Positions 1 to 15,100 of a stretch of 64,000 nt of DNA are shown here, in pieces. The DNA is taken from the NCBI GenBank assembly GCA_032209605.1, contig JASFXZ010000027.1, positions 5,661,372 through 5,725,371 of the forward strand, given 5' to 3'. The stretch comes from Mactromeris polynyma (Eukaryota > Mollusca > Bivalvia > Venerida > Mactridae). How positions within the stretch are numbered: the first letter of the stretch is position 1; each line of letters opens with the position of its first letter. The notes under the pieces were generated by a model. That model was not told where the DNA came from, did not search any database, and was given only the letters and a program-made list of their open reading frames with translations. The translations under genes and the position numbers were made by a program.

Positions 1-49
1 TGGGAGATCGAGGCTTGGACTCAAATTTTTACAAAGTTAAAATATTTAC

Positions 50-161
50 TTCTCAACACATTTGTATTGTCCAGTCATGTCATCCAAACACTCGCATTCG
101 TAATCACAGCCATCATCCCATTTCTGTCCTTGATGGAACAATTGTCCCTTGTAGACACAGC
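50..161 (-). CDS. VWC-like module 23, A half (gene continues off the window)
   Basis: A 112-bp exon: GCVYKGQLFHQGQKWDDGC, then CEC and a final YKC. It ends GAGAA|GTAAAT. Read without splicing, the codon after GAGAAG is TAA, but every other A half is followed by a B half, so splicing at GTAAAT is preferred and the B half should lie left of position 1. Confidence 0.8.
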
Positions 162-3100
162 CTATATACAACACATTGCAATACAATGAATATATTTTAT
201 GTCAACTGCTGTGATACACAAAGTCCTAAATAATCAGCTGTTCATCAGATGAAAGATGAAATATTTGAGACAGATAGTCTCATTAAAAAGCATTGAAGTT
301 GTCAATGTAGATTAGTGGACAAAGACGTTTATAGATATAAAAAGATTTAACATACATCTTTAATAATTGTGATAATAATCTTGTAAAGGATTTAAGATTT
401 ATCATAACACTTTAATTATACATCATTGTAGATATATCATAGAATTCAGGAACATATTTTTAAAATATACCAATTCTTAGGTCAAAGGATAAAAAGTTGC
501 GAACACCAAAAAGTAATAAAATTAATAATAATAAATAATAGCTTGCCTGATCTGTATGGTGGAGGGAGAGTGGAGCCTGGTGGAGCTGTGGGGTTCACTC
601 CTGTAAGAAAAAAAATATCTTAATTATTATATTGTAATTTTAAATGAAAGTAATTAACCAAAGCCAAAATTATGCAAAATAACAGACTTGAGCATACTTC
701 TAGACCTTATCTTAAGCATTTAGTTATGTGTTTTTTTGTGACCAGATGTTACAATGTCATGTCCTTAGACACTCTTATTAAGCTACCAAGTAGTGAATTT
801 TGCAATTTTAAAAGAAGGGGTATTTTGAGTCAAACCTAGCTGATAATAATTTTGCCTTTTTATGCCATTTTTAACCAATTATTACAAGTAAACGGTATTT
901 TGCACGAAATATACAAAGACTCTTACACAATCTTATAAGAATCGTATTTCTATTTTTGTGAGAATTTTAAATGGAAAAAAACAGACAATTTTAGTAGGGT
1001 AATGGTACTCATAAATGGCCCCAAAATGGTTAAATGAGTGCCCTAAAATCTGATTACAGACAATCAAAGTGTTTGTAATCTTACCTGTGATCACACCACC
1101 GGGGTATGGGGCAGCAGTAATAATACCAACAGTTGGATTTGGACCAGTTGGTGGTAACAGTGGACAGCTTGGTCGCTCACAGCAGGTAGGATCAGCTGGA
1201 TCAGGTACCAATGTACAGCCTGGCTGAATGTTATCGTACTTGGCACATCTGTAATGCAAGCATTGGATGATTCCTTAATGGTAGGGTAAACAAAGTTTTT
1301 CTGATGTTTATAGTCTTTGTTGTAATGCAATGCCTGAAATCTGAAATGTCTGGTCACTATCCCATACAGGCAAGAACTTTTGTAGTGAAAACATGTTGTT
1401 AATAAGTAGAAATATCAAATCCTTCTATGATTTTAACAATGCATAGATACATGTTTGTCACTAAATTGTTTTTAAAACTGGTATTACTAAATGTTAAGTT
1501 TAATAAAGTAGTAAGATGACCAATGGTTCATAGTTGTGAGGTTATTGAGTTAAGACATGTACCAAAATTAAAAATTGGTACATGACAAAATTGTCTCATT
1601 AGCAAGGTGGTCTCAATTTTGAGGTGGTCTTTAAGTGAGGTTTTACTATAAAGAAGTTTTAATTTATTGGTTTAGCTGTTTTTAAAACGGTTGAACATAA
1701 CAATTACATTTGCCAAAGTGGCTTCTTTTCACTTCTCCAAAAATGGCTTTTATTCACTACTCCAAACAAAATGGCTTCTATTCGCAGTTCTAAACAAAAT
1801 GGTTTTTATTTAGTACTCTGAAACATTGGGTAATCTAAACAATACCTCTGCTTGCAGTTGTAGAAGTTCTTGCTAGAATCTTCACATCTACAGATGTAGT
1901 CACAACCATCGTACCATTGTTGGCCTTGTTGATATGAATTTCCCTTGTACACACAGAGGTCTGAATTGTTAATGTGAGACATGAACTTCCGGACTTCATG
2001 CATGTTTGCAATTCAATAAATAAGATTATACCTAATAACAATCCATGAATGAATATGAGCTTTATAGATTTTCCTAAGGGTAATGTCAAATCAATATGAA
2101 AATGCATGATGTTTAAAACATTAGTTTAGAAGGGACAGAAGAAATTGAACAAAAACAGTAAGGAGTGTTTTACCTTTAAAAAATTGGATTAATGATTGAA
2201 TGAATCTTAAAGTGAAAAACAAAATAGGAAATTAATAAGGTCATTGCATGAGCATGCAGGGTTGCATTATAAATGAGATTTTAACTATCTCCGAAACTGA
2301 GCTTAATGCAATTTTAACATTTTTGAGAACACAGACATCAGTGGTCAAGCTACAAAGATAGTTCTTTGTTTTTTTCTAAACTAACAATCATTAAAATGGA
2401 TAGAAATCCTCGTTGATATTTACTTGGTGTAGGAGCTGGTGTGGACATTGGGTTTGGTACAAGTGTACTGCCTGATGGATGTGTTGGCGGTACAGTTGGT
2501 GGTTGGCAGAATGGTGTGTGGCAACATTTGTTGTTAGGATCTGTTGTCAATGTACAGTATGATGGAAGTGGTGGTGAACGTGGACATCTACGAAAATAAA
2601 TAAAATGATATCAGTTCATGTCTTAATGTACTACATGTACTACAAGTATTGCTGAAACATAAGCATCAATTATATACTGTATTATTTATACGTTTTACAG
2701 ATGAAATTAGCAATTAAAGCATTTATATATGATAGATTATTAAGCAATAACTCATTACATGAAATATACTGCATCCACTTTGAGATAAATATACATGCAT
2801 GAAAATGATAAAAAAAATTACTGATGTGTCTTTCATTCTGAAACGCCACGTGATTTCACTTAAAATATATTTTATTTGGTATTGAAGAAAATACCGGTAG
2901 ACGTTTTTGACAGTAGCCATGTATTCAAAAGCGTTTACTTGACATTGGTGCAAGTTTGTTCGTAGATTTGCAAGTCCAAAGCATTGTTAAAAATTCTGAG
3001 CCATAAAATAACTTGTTTTTGAATTATTCACAGTTGACAAACAATATAGTTCATTAATACCATTCACATAGCATTCACATATACAGAAATATGTTGAGAA

Positions 3101-6100
3101 ATAAAGAAAACATAGTATTTAAATTCGGCTGAATGTTTCCAAGCCATATAGTAGAATACTATCACTCACTTCTCAGTACACTTGTATCTTCCTGCAGATG
3201 CATCTAGACATTCACAATGGTATGTACATCCATCATCCCAAGTCTGTCCTTGTTGGTATACTTGTCCATTGTATGCACAGCCACCTGACAAATACAGTAA
3301 AACCTCACTTAAAGGTCACCCCAATAATAAGACAATCTCAAAATCAAGAACACAATTTTCAAGTCTATTTTCGCTGTTTCACTCTATATTCAACCTTGAT
3401 ATTAAGACCACCTCAACAAGAAGATCAGTTTTCTGCTATCCAAACGGTGGTCTTATTATTTAGGATTTACTGTTTTATTTTTCATAGTAAGACAGACAGG
3501 AACATTAAACAGATGGTATGGATAATTTCCTGCTTTTTGACATTTCACCACAAAATGTTACAATACATTCTTGCCATTGAGTGTTCAGAGGTGGAAGTCG
3601 TAACTTCATGCATCATTTAGGCTTGTGTTTAGTATATCTTATAGATTTGTTTGCCTAGTAATTGTTTATGTTTACATTTCATACATCCTTGAACTTTGAA
3701 GGAACATTAAACATTTTACATTGTATTCACAAAAATGTCTAGGTGTGTATATTTACACTTTAGTAATCAGACACTGTAGTTATCAATATATGAGCGCTGC
3801 TATGGGATTGACAGCCTCTTCTGTAAGTGACGTCATTTCAAGAAAACGCAACATTTGATGACACTATTTGCAAGCAGGACACATTTTTTACTTCATACGG
3901 TCACTTCGTTTTCATATTGCCATATGGGGCAAATATTGCTTACTGTCAGTGCATGGTGATGTCACATGTGACGTTTTCTGGTAATGGCGTCACTTAAAGG
4001 AGAGTTTATGCTAACTTACTTCTTGTTCCTGTTGGGTAGTATGGGTTGTTTGTAGGAATGTTGGATCCAGAGATTGTTCCTGGAACACCAATAACAACAC
4101 CATTCTTGTCTGTGCATGATGGGATCTGACAACACTGGTCCTTGGGGTCAGTGGTGAGGGTACAGTTTGGTGTGAGGGCTGGGTAAACTGGACATCTAAA
4201 ATCAAACAATTCTTATGGATTTTTTGTGAAGAAATGTTCATACATTACTTGTACACTGAAACACCTTGCTTATTGCCCCACCCACATTCCTGCCATTTAT
4301 CAATTTTGATACAAATCATCAGATTTTTTTGTACATTCATGTTTGAATTTTGGGTTTGAGGTATGGGTAGGATTGAAGAAAAACTAATTTTAATTTAGTC
4401 ATTTTCAAGATGCGACCAATTGGAAAAGTATTTGACTGATACACCATATTGGCCTTAAAGTGTCATTTGTTTTTGTATCTGGTGATTTTTATAATGACAT
4501 ATCCTAAAATGAATATAATGCAAATAAAGAAATAGCTATACTTACATTTATTAAAATTACTTTTAAAGTTATATATATATGAGGTTGAATATTTTGAAAT
4601 AGACGAACCAATTAACATGCACCCACCTGTCATCACATGTGATCTGTCCAGTCATTGCATCTTCACACTTGCAGACCTTTTCACATCCTTGTCGGAATAT
4701 TTGACCTTGTTTCAATGGTACTCCCTGGTAGATACAATATTCCTGGGGTTGTGTGGGTTGTGGAGCTATGGTGCTGCCATCTGGGCCTGGTGTGGGCGTG
4801 GCATTTGGACATTCTGGTTTCTGGCAGCAAGGATCAGTAGGGTTGTACACAAGATGACATGTAGGTGATAGATTTGGATATCTTGGACATCTGTAGGATA
4901 AAATAAACACATAGGAGTATTATGTATGAATCTCATGCCATGAAATAAACTTACCAAGACATTATTTTATAAGTTAATAGCTTGGTAAAAATGGTTTCGA
5001 TAAAGTTTATAATGAAGAAGTTTCATGAGAAATTAGTATCAAACATTCCTCCACAAAAGCTAAAACATATCGACAACCACACAACGATAGTTACACAAAT
5101 TCAAATCCAGACAGTAATGCATATCCGTGTATGAAGGACTACTGAGTATTACTGACGAAACTTGATTTTCTATAAACTCTTTAAACGTATATGGACATAA
5201 GCATAATTATATGCTAAATATGAGGATGATGTGTTTACCTGTCGGTACATAAGTAATGACCAGCCATAGCATTATCACATACACATTCGTATTGACATCC
5301 ATCTTGCCATCTTTGTCCCTGTGAGTAAGACTTGCCCTTGTATACACAGACTTCTGAAAAAATTATACACACTTTGATAGTACAACATTGAATAATTTAA
5401 TTCTATTTCCCTTCTATATTACCGGTATATGTATGTAGAGAAGGAATAAAGGGAGAGAACTCGTGACAATCTCTATACAAAAATGTCATAAGAGTTACAA
5501 AAACTTCAGCCAACTCTTAAACAACCACTGACTGATTCTTTCAAAAGGAGGCCTTATGAAATAAAACTAAAATTTTAGACAGAAACAACATAGTACAGTA
5601 GAACAATGAAACATGATGTACTGATGGAATGATGAACAAACTTACGTGGTAACGGAGAAGGTGCAACCATTGTGGATCCTGTAAAACATCAGAGACAACA
5701 ATAAGACTTAAGTGCGATTTAAATAATCATAAAGGTAAAAATAGCTAACACACTATATTGTATATTAAGAATTGTACTACTTCATAAAAATGTGATTGTT
5801 AAATATTGAATGCTAGTTCTTAATCTTTCCCTCATGATTGTTTCTAAAGTATGTGATGGTTTCTATAGTATGTGATGGAGGAAAATAAATGAGAAATTTA
5901 CACTTATATACTTACAGACTAAAATTATTATGATATGCATGCATGAACAAGCCCTCAGAAATATTGCTGAAATTGGATCATCTTTATCTTTTGACAATTG
6001 ATTACACTTTATTGTTATGAAAACACAAATTGCTTATATGGACAAATCTTGAGCCTGGTTCCTGGCAGACCAGTACAACTGGGCCATGGAGATAAGGAGG

Positions 6101-9100
6101 ATCAAACCTGCAACCTGCAGATAAGTATTTAAACAGTACCGAATTGTGGTGGTTGTAGGGTGACTGGGGGAGCAGCAGTGCCAGAGCCATTGACCTGACC
6201 AAAGACACCAGCATTTGTTGGACAACTTGGAACTAAACAACATTTAGGATCTCTCTGGTCGGGTACCATCTTGCATCCTTGTTGTTGTGGGTAGTCTGGA
6301 CATCTGTGGAGAGATGAATACTGATCAAAAACTCAATAATTTACACATTCAAAAACATGTAATAATGACGATCAATTTAACATTAATTAGCTTTAAATAA
6401 TGTAAAAAATTAGACACTGGCTTTATCAGACAAAACCACATCACTACCATATCATATTAAAGGTACAGCGGATTTAAAATTAGTTGAGAATAGCGCTATT
6501 GTCTATTGGTCCATATTTTCAAAAAGAGTTTTCATTGGCTTACCACCTCACAATTTGTTCTCAAGTAAATAAAACGGGATCTACTGATCAATAGGTTAAG
6601 ATACAAAATTGAGCTAAAAATTGGCAGAGCATCATTTCCTAAGAAACCATTCCTGCACATACTCAGACAAAGTCACATATGACTGACATGATGCAAAGAA
6701 GCCATTGTTAGCACAAATGTAGAATATATTACCTCTGGTTACAGCTGTAGGCGCCTGTCTTGCCATCATCACAGACACAGATCTTCTCACAGCCAACGTA
6801 CCATTTTTGTCCTTGGGTGTATTCCTTACCATTCATGATACATACTTCTATATAAACAGACACAAACAAACACTCAGAACTATGGAGCTTGCAAATGTAA
6901 CACGACTGACCTTCATTTTGAAATGATTGGTACAAACCAGTATTAAGTGCAAAGTCACAAGACAATCTAATTTTTATCAATTACTTGGTTTGTAACTTAC
7001 CCTCCATGGAACTATGAGGGGTCACTACGATAAACGTGGACCAGAGCACTAATTGACTAGTCAATTTGGCCAGTGATGTCATACATGTTACATGATGTCA
7101 AATATATGGACCTAGAGTCTGATAAATCTGAATCGCTCCTAAGGAGATTAACCGACTATTTAATGGTAACAAGGACAATCTACAAAGAGCAACAAGAAAC
7201 TTGTCAGAGTGAAGATAATTATTAAATATAGTCTGACACTTTTTCCATGCAAACATATATAAGAATTATAAATGAATTAGCAAAAGCTTATTTCGGATTT
7301 GAAAAGTATAGTAACCAGTGCGCACTTCACTCTTTTTTCAGTGAATTTACGGTTCTAATAATGAAAACTCTATGTTTAATATGATTTAATTTTACGAGAA
7401 AGGACTTACCCTTTGGTTGAGGAGCTGGTGTTGGACCTGCACTTACTGGTATTAGGCCTAAAACATTCAACATGATAATAAAAAATCACATTCAGAAAGA
7501 AGTAGGAGCTCATTCAAATATAAACTTAACTATAGTGGATTCAAAATTTGCTAAGAATACAGTAATGTGTACACGATGTCCATTGGTCTATGTTTTCTAA
7601 TACTTGTTTTCATAGGCTAACCGCCTCATACTTTCTTTAAAACTGTTCTAAAGTAAATTAAACCAACAAAACATGCAATTGTATTGGAAAGTTAGATTTT
7701 AGATATACAAACAGTTAGTAAATCCTACAAAAATCATCAATTTACCGATACTCAATAATGCTATGTTAACTAACTATACAATTTTAATGTAACTTAAAGT
7801 GAGTAGCCTAAGAAAACTTGCTTTAAAAACTTCAGCAAGTTAATGTTGAACATCTAATTCATCCATTGAAATGAAAACAGGGTACATGGGCGCAATATTA
7901 CAACCCGTCCATACCCTAGCTATATGCTTACCAGTTGGTGGTACAGGTGTTGTTGGACATACATTGCATGCTGGTTTGGTACAACACTTATTGCTTGGAT
8001 CTTGAGCCATCTTACAGTAGGATGGAATACCAACATATCGTGGGCATCTAAAACAATCATAAGTCATATATTGACTACCATCGGTTGGTCTTTTCAACAT
8101 TGTAGTTATTTATAGCATGAAACAAACTATGCAAATGTTTCTATTATTATAAATGAATGAATAATGTACATTTGTATATAAATGACAATTATTATTCAAT
8201 GCCAATTATTTACAGAAAAAAACAAATAAATATTTGTACTAATTTCATACATTATATTATTATTAATCAATATTGTATTATAACAAATGAATACTGTATT
8301 TAAATGGGTGAACAATGTATTATAAAGAATGAGAAACTGGAATGTTTTGCCTCAGATTGCTCAGTCACTTGGTAACCTCTCATGATTCTAGTTATGTTAT
8401 TGTCTGTAGTTTTGTGTTGTCTATGTGTTCTTCTATTAGTGCTTTGTGTGCTCCTTGTTTAGTAGTTTGGTAGTCAGCTTCAGAAGGTTGAAACAAATGT
8501 AACTATGTGGCGTTTCCTCAGGATAATCTTTGTATATTGTTGTTAATTCAATGCAATTTAACTGGTTAGTGTACACAAATGAAACAGAAATGTACACTTA
8601 CTTCTCTGTACATTGGTATTGTCCACTGCTTGAGTCGATACACGCACAGGTGTATGAACAACCATCATCCCAAGATTGACCTTGAGTGTACTGCGTTCCC
8701 TTGTATTCACAGTATCCTACAATGCCGGATTGAAAGAACAGTATTACATTTCACTCATAGTAATACCTCACTTAAAGAAAACCTCAATAAAAAGGCCACT
8801 CCGAAATTAAGAACACAATGTTCAAGTCCATTTTCCCCGTTGTGCTCTTTGATCAACTACATTATTAAGACCACCTCCATAAGAAGACCAGTTTACTAGT
8901 GTCCAAAGTGTGGTCTTATCATTGAGGTTTAACTGTACTACAAACCACCTTATCTTTATGTATATCCTTAATGTATTTGTTTACTCAAGTTTTAAGTGAA
9001 TTGACTGACACATTAAAACAAATACTTATATTCTTTTTAGAAATATTTTGAATTACTTTATTTAACCATGTCGTTTAATTTGAAATGAATAAAGAATTGT

Positions 9101-12100
9101 ACAGCTAACTGTTCATGTAGTGATGTTAACATTAGCAGCTGCTTTTAATGCATCCATAATGAGAGAGGCTTGACACACATTTAATGGTTAACACATATTT
9201 TGTAGTCACTATATCTATTGGTCATCATATTCCAAAAGATATCTTCATTGGATGACCAATTCACAATTTGCTTCCAACCATTCTCATGTAAATAAATCAG
9301 ATGAAAAATATCTATCTAAATGGCGCTTAACAAGAATAACACTATTTACATACCGACATTGGATGGTTGCACGCCAGTGCCTGGGTCAGGTTGTGGGAGA
9401 CCGTTGATGACACCAGGTACCGATGTTGGCATGGGGTATGGGCATACGGTGGGTGGATTGATTGTGCTGCCGGGTTGGGTGGGACCTGGTGTTGGCACGT
9501 ATGTACATTTTGGTATTTGACAGCATGGGTCCATTGGATCAGCAATCATAACACAGCCTGATCCCAAGTTGTTGTATGACTTACATCTGAAAACAATAAC
9601 TTATGTAAAAAAGGTTTTGTCACTGTTTTGTGATGCAATATTTTGTCAAACACCATCTAGTTGAATAATTAGTAAAGGTATAATAAGAGTTGTGTTTTGC
9701 TGAGGAAGTCATGTACTGAAATAAAATGACATAAAATAACAATAACAATTAAGTATTGGCAATTGTTACCTGTCGTAGCATGTATATATGTTATTGTCAG
9801 CATCATCACATCGACATTTCTTTGTACATCCATCATCCCATGTCTGTCCCTGACTGTATGGTACACCCTTGTAGACACAGTAAGCTAAAGAAGGTTGAAA
9901 AAGATCTTTCTTATAAAAACATATAATAGCTGACATGTTTCCTCATGCAGTAATCAGCAACATGTGCATACAGAATTTTCATTCAATTGTAGAATTCCAG
10001 TTTTCATTCAGTTTACCTAACATCTTAATTATTACCTAGGTTACTGTTATTTAAGTCTAACTATACCTGCCAGTTTTTATTGTCAATTTATATGAGCTGT
10101 TAGTTTTTATACTAATATTTCTGTCATGCATTGTTTCCCTGTTTGTAACACTAGAGAGAGTGTTGGCAGAAACCAGCGTTAGATAGAAAGTTGCTTAGCA
10201 CGAAAAACAAGACAGAAAATCACTGGCATAAATTTCAACGTTTTGATGGTGACAAGTATAAGGAAGAAGATCACAAAGAAGAAAAAGACACCACATGACA
10301 ATAATACTGCATTTGACAAGAATGAGTCTATGCATCTCATTATTGACACAAATGTGTCCATACATATGTAAAACTTACATGGTGGCAGTGGAGGTAATTG
10401 TGTAGATACTCCAGGGGAAACTGGTGATGGTAAAGTTGGAGCAGTCTGGTTGAAGTCACATACTGGTACGAAACAACATACATCAGTCTTACTTCTCTTC
10501 ATTTGACACTCTGGTGGTACCAGTGGGAAAGCAGCACATCTTACGAGAGAAAGATATTTATTAATGATTTTATAGCAATTAATTGTTACACTAAGAAACA
10601 CAATCCTACCAGAATGTGGTGTGTGAATGTTTTAGACTTTGTCGAAATTGTAGTGAATAGAGTTGAGAATGGATGAGGGGAGAGCTGTCAGGTAAAACCA
10701 AAATGGATGGCAATGAGAAAGAACAAATCTGAAAATGTTATAACAATCAAATAAACTACAGACGTGGATGTACATTTTACTATCCATGTTTTAAGGCAAC
10801 AAAAGTATTTATGTCATGCGTGTGTATTGTTCAATGCCATTGTAACATTATATCAATTATTTATGCAGACCCATTCTATGCAAACAGCTATAGAAGTCTT
10901 GTCCAAGGAATATTGAGTTTTGTACAGAGCTTCTATGAGAAAAGTAGGTACCACTTACCTCTCAGTACATTCATATTTGCCTGTCATACCTTCAGTACAG
11001 ACACAATCATATTGACAACCATCTTGCCATTTCTGTCCTTGTGTGTACGTTCTTCCATTGTATACACAGACATCTGAAAGTCAGACAAACATACATACAC
11101 AATTACTTCTTACCTAGCTGTTCAATTGTGCAACATGAGATGATTATCTTTAAATTAACATATCTTCTTAACAAACCTTCTTTTGTTTAACAGGACATAT
11201 GCATTTGCAGTACAAAACAAACTTGGACTGCACAATTTTTTGAAATGTATGTATTATAATAAACATACTCTTTGGTGCTGCTGTGAAACCGCCAACACCT
11301 GGTACTAAAGTGGGTGGGGTACCGACTCCAGAGATAACACCTGGAACACCAGTGATGGAAACAATGGCTGTAGGAAGGGTCTGGCCTGGTCCTGGTAATG
11401 GAATACATTGTGGTACTTCACAGCATGTTGGGTCCTTCGGATCAGGTACCATTGTGCAACCAGTTGGGACAGTTGGGTATTTAGCACATCTGTAAAAACA
11501 AACATCTGGTTAATTTAAACTTATATACATGTACTATACATTAATTTTGAAATAATCTATGTTAATTACAGGGTTACTAATTGGTACTCATGCCAATGTC
11601 AGGATTGTGAAATTTGCAATTCCGTCGAGTCTGAAGCAGATTTAGAGCTCAATTCTTTGGACCTAGTTCATAATCGATTATAATCCGTGCATTTAAGGCA
11701 CTTTGTTTAAGAAATATGATTAACAACAGTCCAACATTGAAAGGATTTGGCGAAACTTGTTTGTAACTGATGTTTTGGTAATGAACTAGTTACAATAGCA
11801 AGGTGTAAACCTGTTGATATGATGGCACAACGAATCTATACACGCAACGCTTAAGAGCAGTCCTCTCTGGAGCAACAATTTTTCTTCAATAACACCTTCA
11901 ATTTTTAACTTGTAAAAAATACTACTCATTTTTACCTCTCTCGAGCACTAACCATTTAACCACACCCGAAATTTTCACCTCTAAAAGGTTTTGCTCCAGA
12001 GAGGTTTCATAATTCATGTTTTACAACTCTCACCTGTCAAAACATCTGTAGAAATGTGTTTTACCATCTTCACATACACATCGTCTGTCACAGCCTTCAT

Positions 12101-15100
12101 ACCAGCTTTGTCCAGCAACATAATGTACACCATTCATAACGCAACCCTCTGTAACACAGACAAGATCAAATTAGACATACATGTATTGAAAAATTACTTT
12201 AGTGCAATAGTTTTAGTCCGCACGGAAATAACATACATTAATAGTACACTCAATACCTGTATTTTAGACATTTTCATGAACTCATGTGAAACAAATTATT
12301 ATAGCATAACAGTAATCAATATTCAAAACAGACATTAACACATTTGCGCTGCTGTACGATTTCCAACCCCTTCTTCAAGCAACGTCATTTCCAGAAAACG
12401 TCATATGTGATGTCACCATTTACTGACGGTAAGCAATATTTGCCCCATATGGCAATATGAAAACGAAGTGACAATATGGAGTAAATACTGTTTCCTGCTT
12501 GCGAATAGTGACATCACATGTTGCGTTTTCTTAAAAATACGGCACTAACAGAAGAGGTTGTAAATTCCATAGCAGGGCTCAATTATGATAATTGGAAGTA
12601 TATTTAGAAGTAAATGGTACAAATACTTTATAACATGCATAATTATGTTGCTGTACATGTCTGTTTTCAAGTCTTACTATATGAAAGCATAGTAACCTAG
12701 AGCACCAAACTCATGATCCTACAGTCGTTGGTTCCAAACTTGCCATGGGCAAGACTTGACCTTTACAATCTCCGAAAGCAGCCACTCAGAGTAATAAGTT
12801 CAGACCCTCAATCCATTCATGTCTAATGTAAATATAATGTACCTTTAGGTTCTGGTGTTGGAGCTGGTGTTGGTGGTGTTGTTGGTTGTGGTGTAGGTAC
12901 GAAACCTGCTGGGGTTGGTCCTGGTGATGGTGTAACTACTGGCTGTGGTGGTTGGGTGACTTTGGGAACTGGTGCTGGAGTTGCACATTCTGGGATCTTG
13001 CAGCATGGATCGCTTGGATCAATAACCAATCGGCAGTATGATGGAATGTTCAAGAACAATGGGCATCTAGAAATATTTACATGGATTTTGTTATACATTG
13101 CATTAATAATTTACCTACACCTATCGTATGCATATCTAGAAATCATGCAGTGATTTGGCAGAACAATTGTTGCATGTAAAAGTGATACTGGAGCATTTGC
13201 TCAGAAATGAAGGATACAATTTTTTGCTTTACTGCCTAATAAGTGTTTTGAAATTAAAGAAAGAAATTCAAAGTTCCTCTTTTATTATTTAAAATGTAAG
13301 CAAAATGGAAGAGCATTCTACATGACCATTATATATTTTTGTGTTATTATTTTCCTGATATATATTTCTGTTCAAGTTTCCCTAATCAAAATTTATGAAT
13401 TTACATACAATTACAGTAATGATTACTAGCAACAAGTTACAAGATGATACAACATATGGCTAATATATTTGCTCTATGGATCTCACCTTTCTTTACATTC
13501 ATATCTTCCAGTATGGTCATCTAAGCATTCACAGTCATACTTGCATCCATCCTGCCATGTCTGTCCAGCATTATATACCACACCATAGTGTACACAGCCA
13601 GCTGATAAATTATACATATACACAAGTAGTAGTTTATAATTGATAAAAACATGACCAATTGAGTCAGGAGATGTCACATGATAATATTTCTAGGAATATA
13701 ACTAGGGTATATATAAAGATAAATAGAATTGCCGCTTGTAAAAACAAGTAAGCCTATATGATTTTGTGAATGTCTGCGATACTTACATCTATTTCCATTG
13801 ACTCCAGAACCTTGAAATGATCCTGGTATAGCTGTTGGTACAGGGAATGGGTTGACAGTTGATGGTGCAGGAGTTGGGAACCTTCCTGGAGCATATGTTG
13901 CTCCTGGAGCTGAAACATTCATAAATATGTTTGAAATATCATTAACGAGACAATAGCAACTATATTGTTAACAATTGCCAACATGTTTTCGATTAAGTTA
14001 TGAGAACAAATTTATGGGGGATGATAACATAGCGAACGGATACAGATTTTACATACTGTAAAATCAATATTCTGAGAGGCTGTTACTATACCCGAAATCA
14101 AAGCTTCATCAAAAAGTTCTCACAGATCAGAAAATGATGCACAATGTGTATTGTAAATGTGAAGGTTCATACACATTATCTTATAACAATCGTCAAACAT
14201 GTTATTTTGTCCCAAATGAAATATATTATTCATATATAAAATTTACTAAAAAGAGGGCTTAAATATGGACATTGTCACAGCATCTGTGGTTCCATATGAC
14301 TTGGGGAACTAAACTTTTTTCGAGAATTAATGTTTTTTAAAGAAGACTCTCACAAGTATGCTATGTAATTATGTTACAAAAACACAACTAGAATAGCATG
14401 AAATGATAAAACGCAGTATGCTGAACCAGCAAGATTTTTGTTATTTCCCTTAAAACAGTCAAAATGGATATCCAGATCAAAACTTTTGCTGAGTACATGT
14501 ACTCTTGTTCTTCACATCAAAGAAAATCCAAAAAGAGCACAAACTGTGAACGAACCTGGTGTTGGAATCATGTTTGGTGCGTAGGTAAGTCCTGGTGCAG
14601 GTGTTGGAACCATTCCAGGTACCCATGTTGAGAACATGCCTGGTGCATATGTGACTCCTGGTGCTGGAGTTGGGAAAAGATTTGGTGCAAAAGTCAGTCC
14701 TGGTGCTGGTGTAGGCTCCATTCCGGGGAACCATGGTTTAGGTGTTGTTGGAGGAGGACAATATGGAACCTTGCAGCAGGCATCTCGAGGATCGGTCACC
14801 AATTCGCAGCCTTCTGGTACATCATATTTGTTGCATCTATATGACACAATAAAGTTTAAATTTAGCAACACATTTAATTTCATCATCATCTAATAGACAT
14901 TACTATTTGTAAGTACGTTTGAGACAAGGTTAAGGCAAGACGAAATGAAGAAAGAGTAAAAGAAGGCTTTTTCCAACATGTGTTAACCTTTATAACAAAA
15001 GGTGTAAAAAGACATTGTACGGTTATGTGTTGACAAACTGGAACTAATTATATGTATGATTGTTATACTTGTTTTCTATGTAGTAGGAGATAGTATATTC

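Noticed and set aside
48..50. End of the giant gene at the in-frame TAA after GAGAAG
   Set aside because: A GTAAAT donor overlaps it and all other A halves are completed by a B half, so the module would otherwise lack five cysteines.
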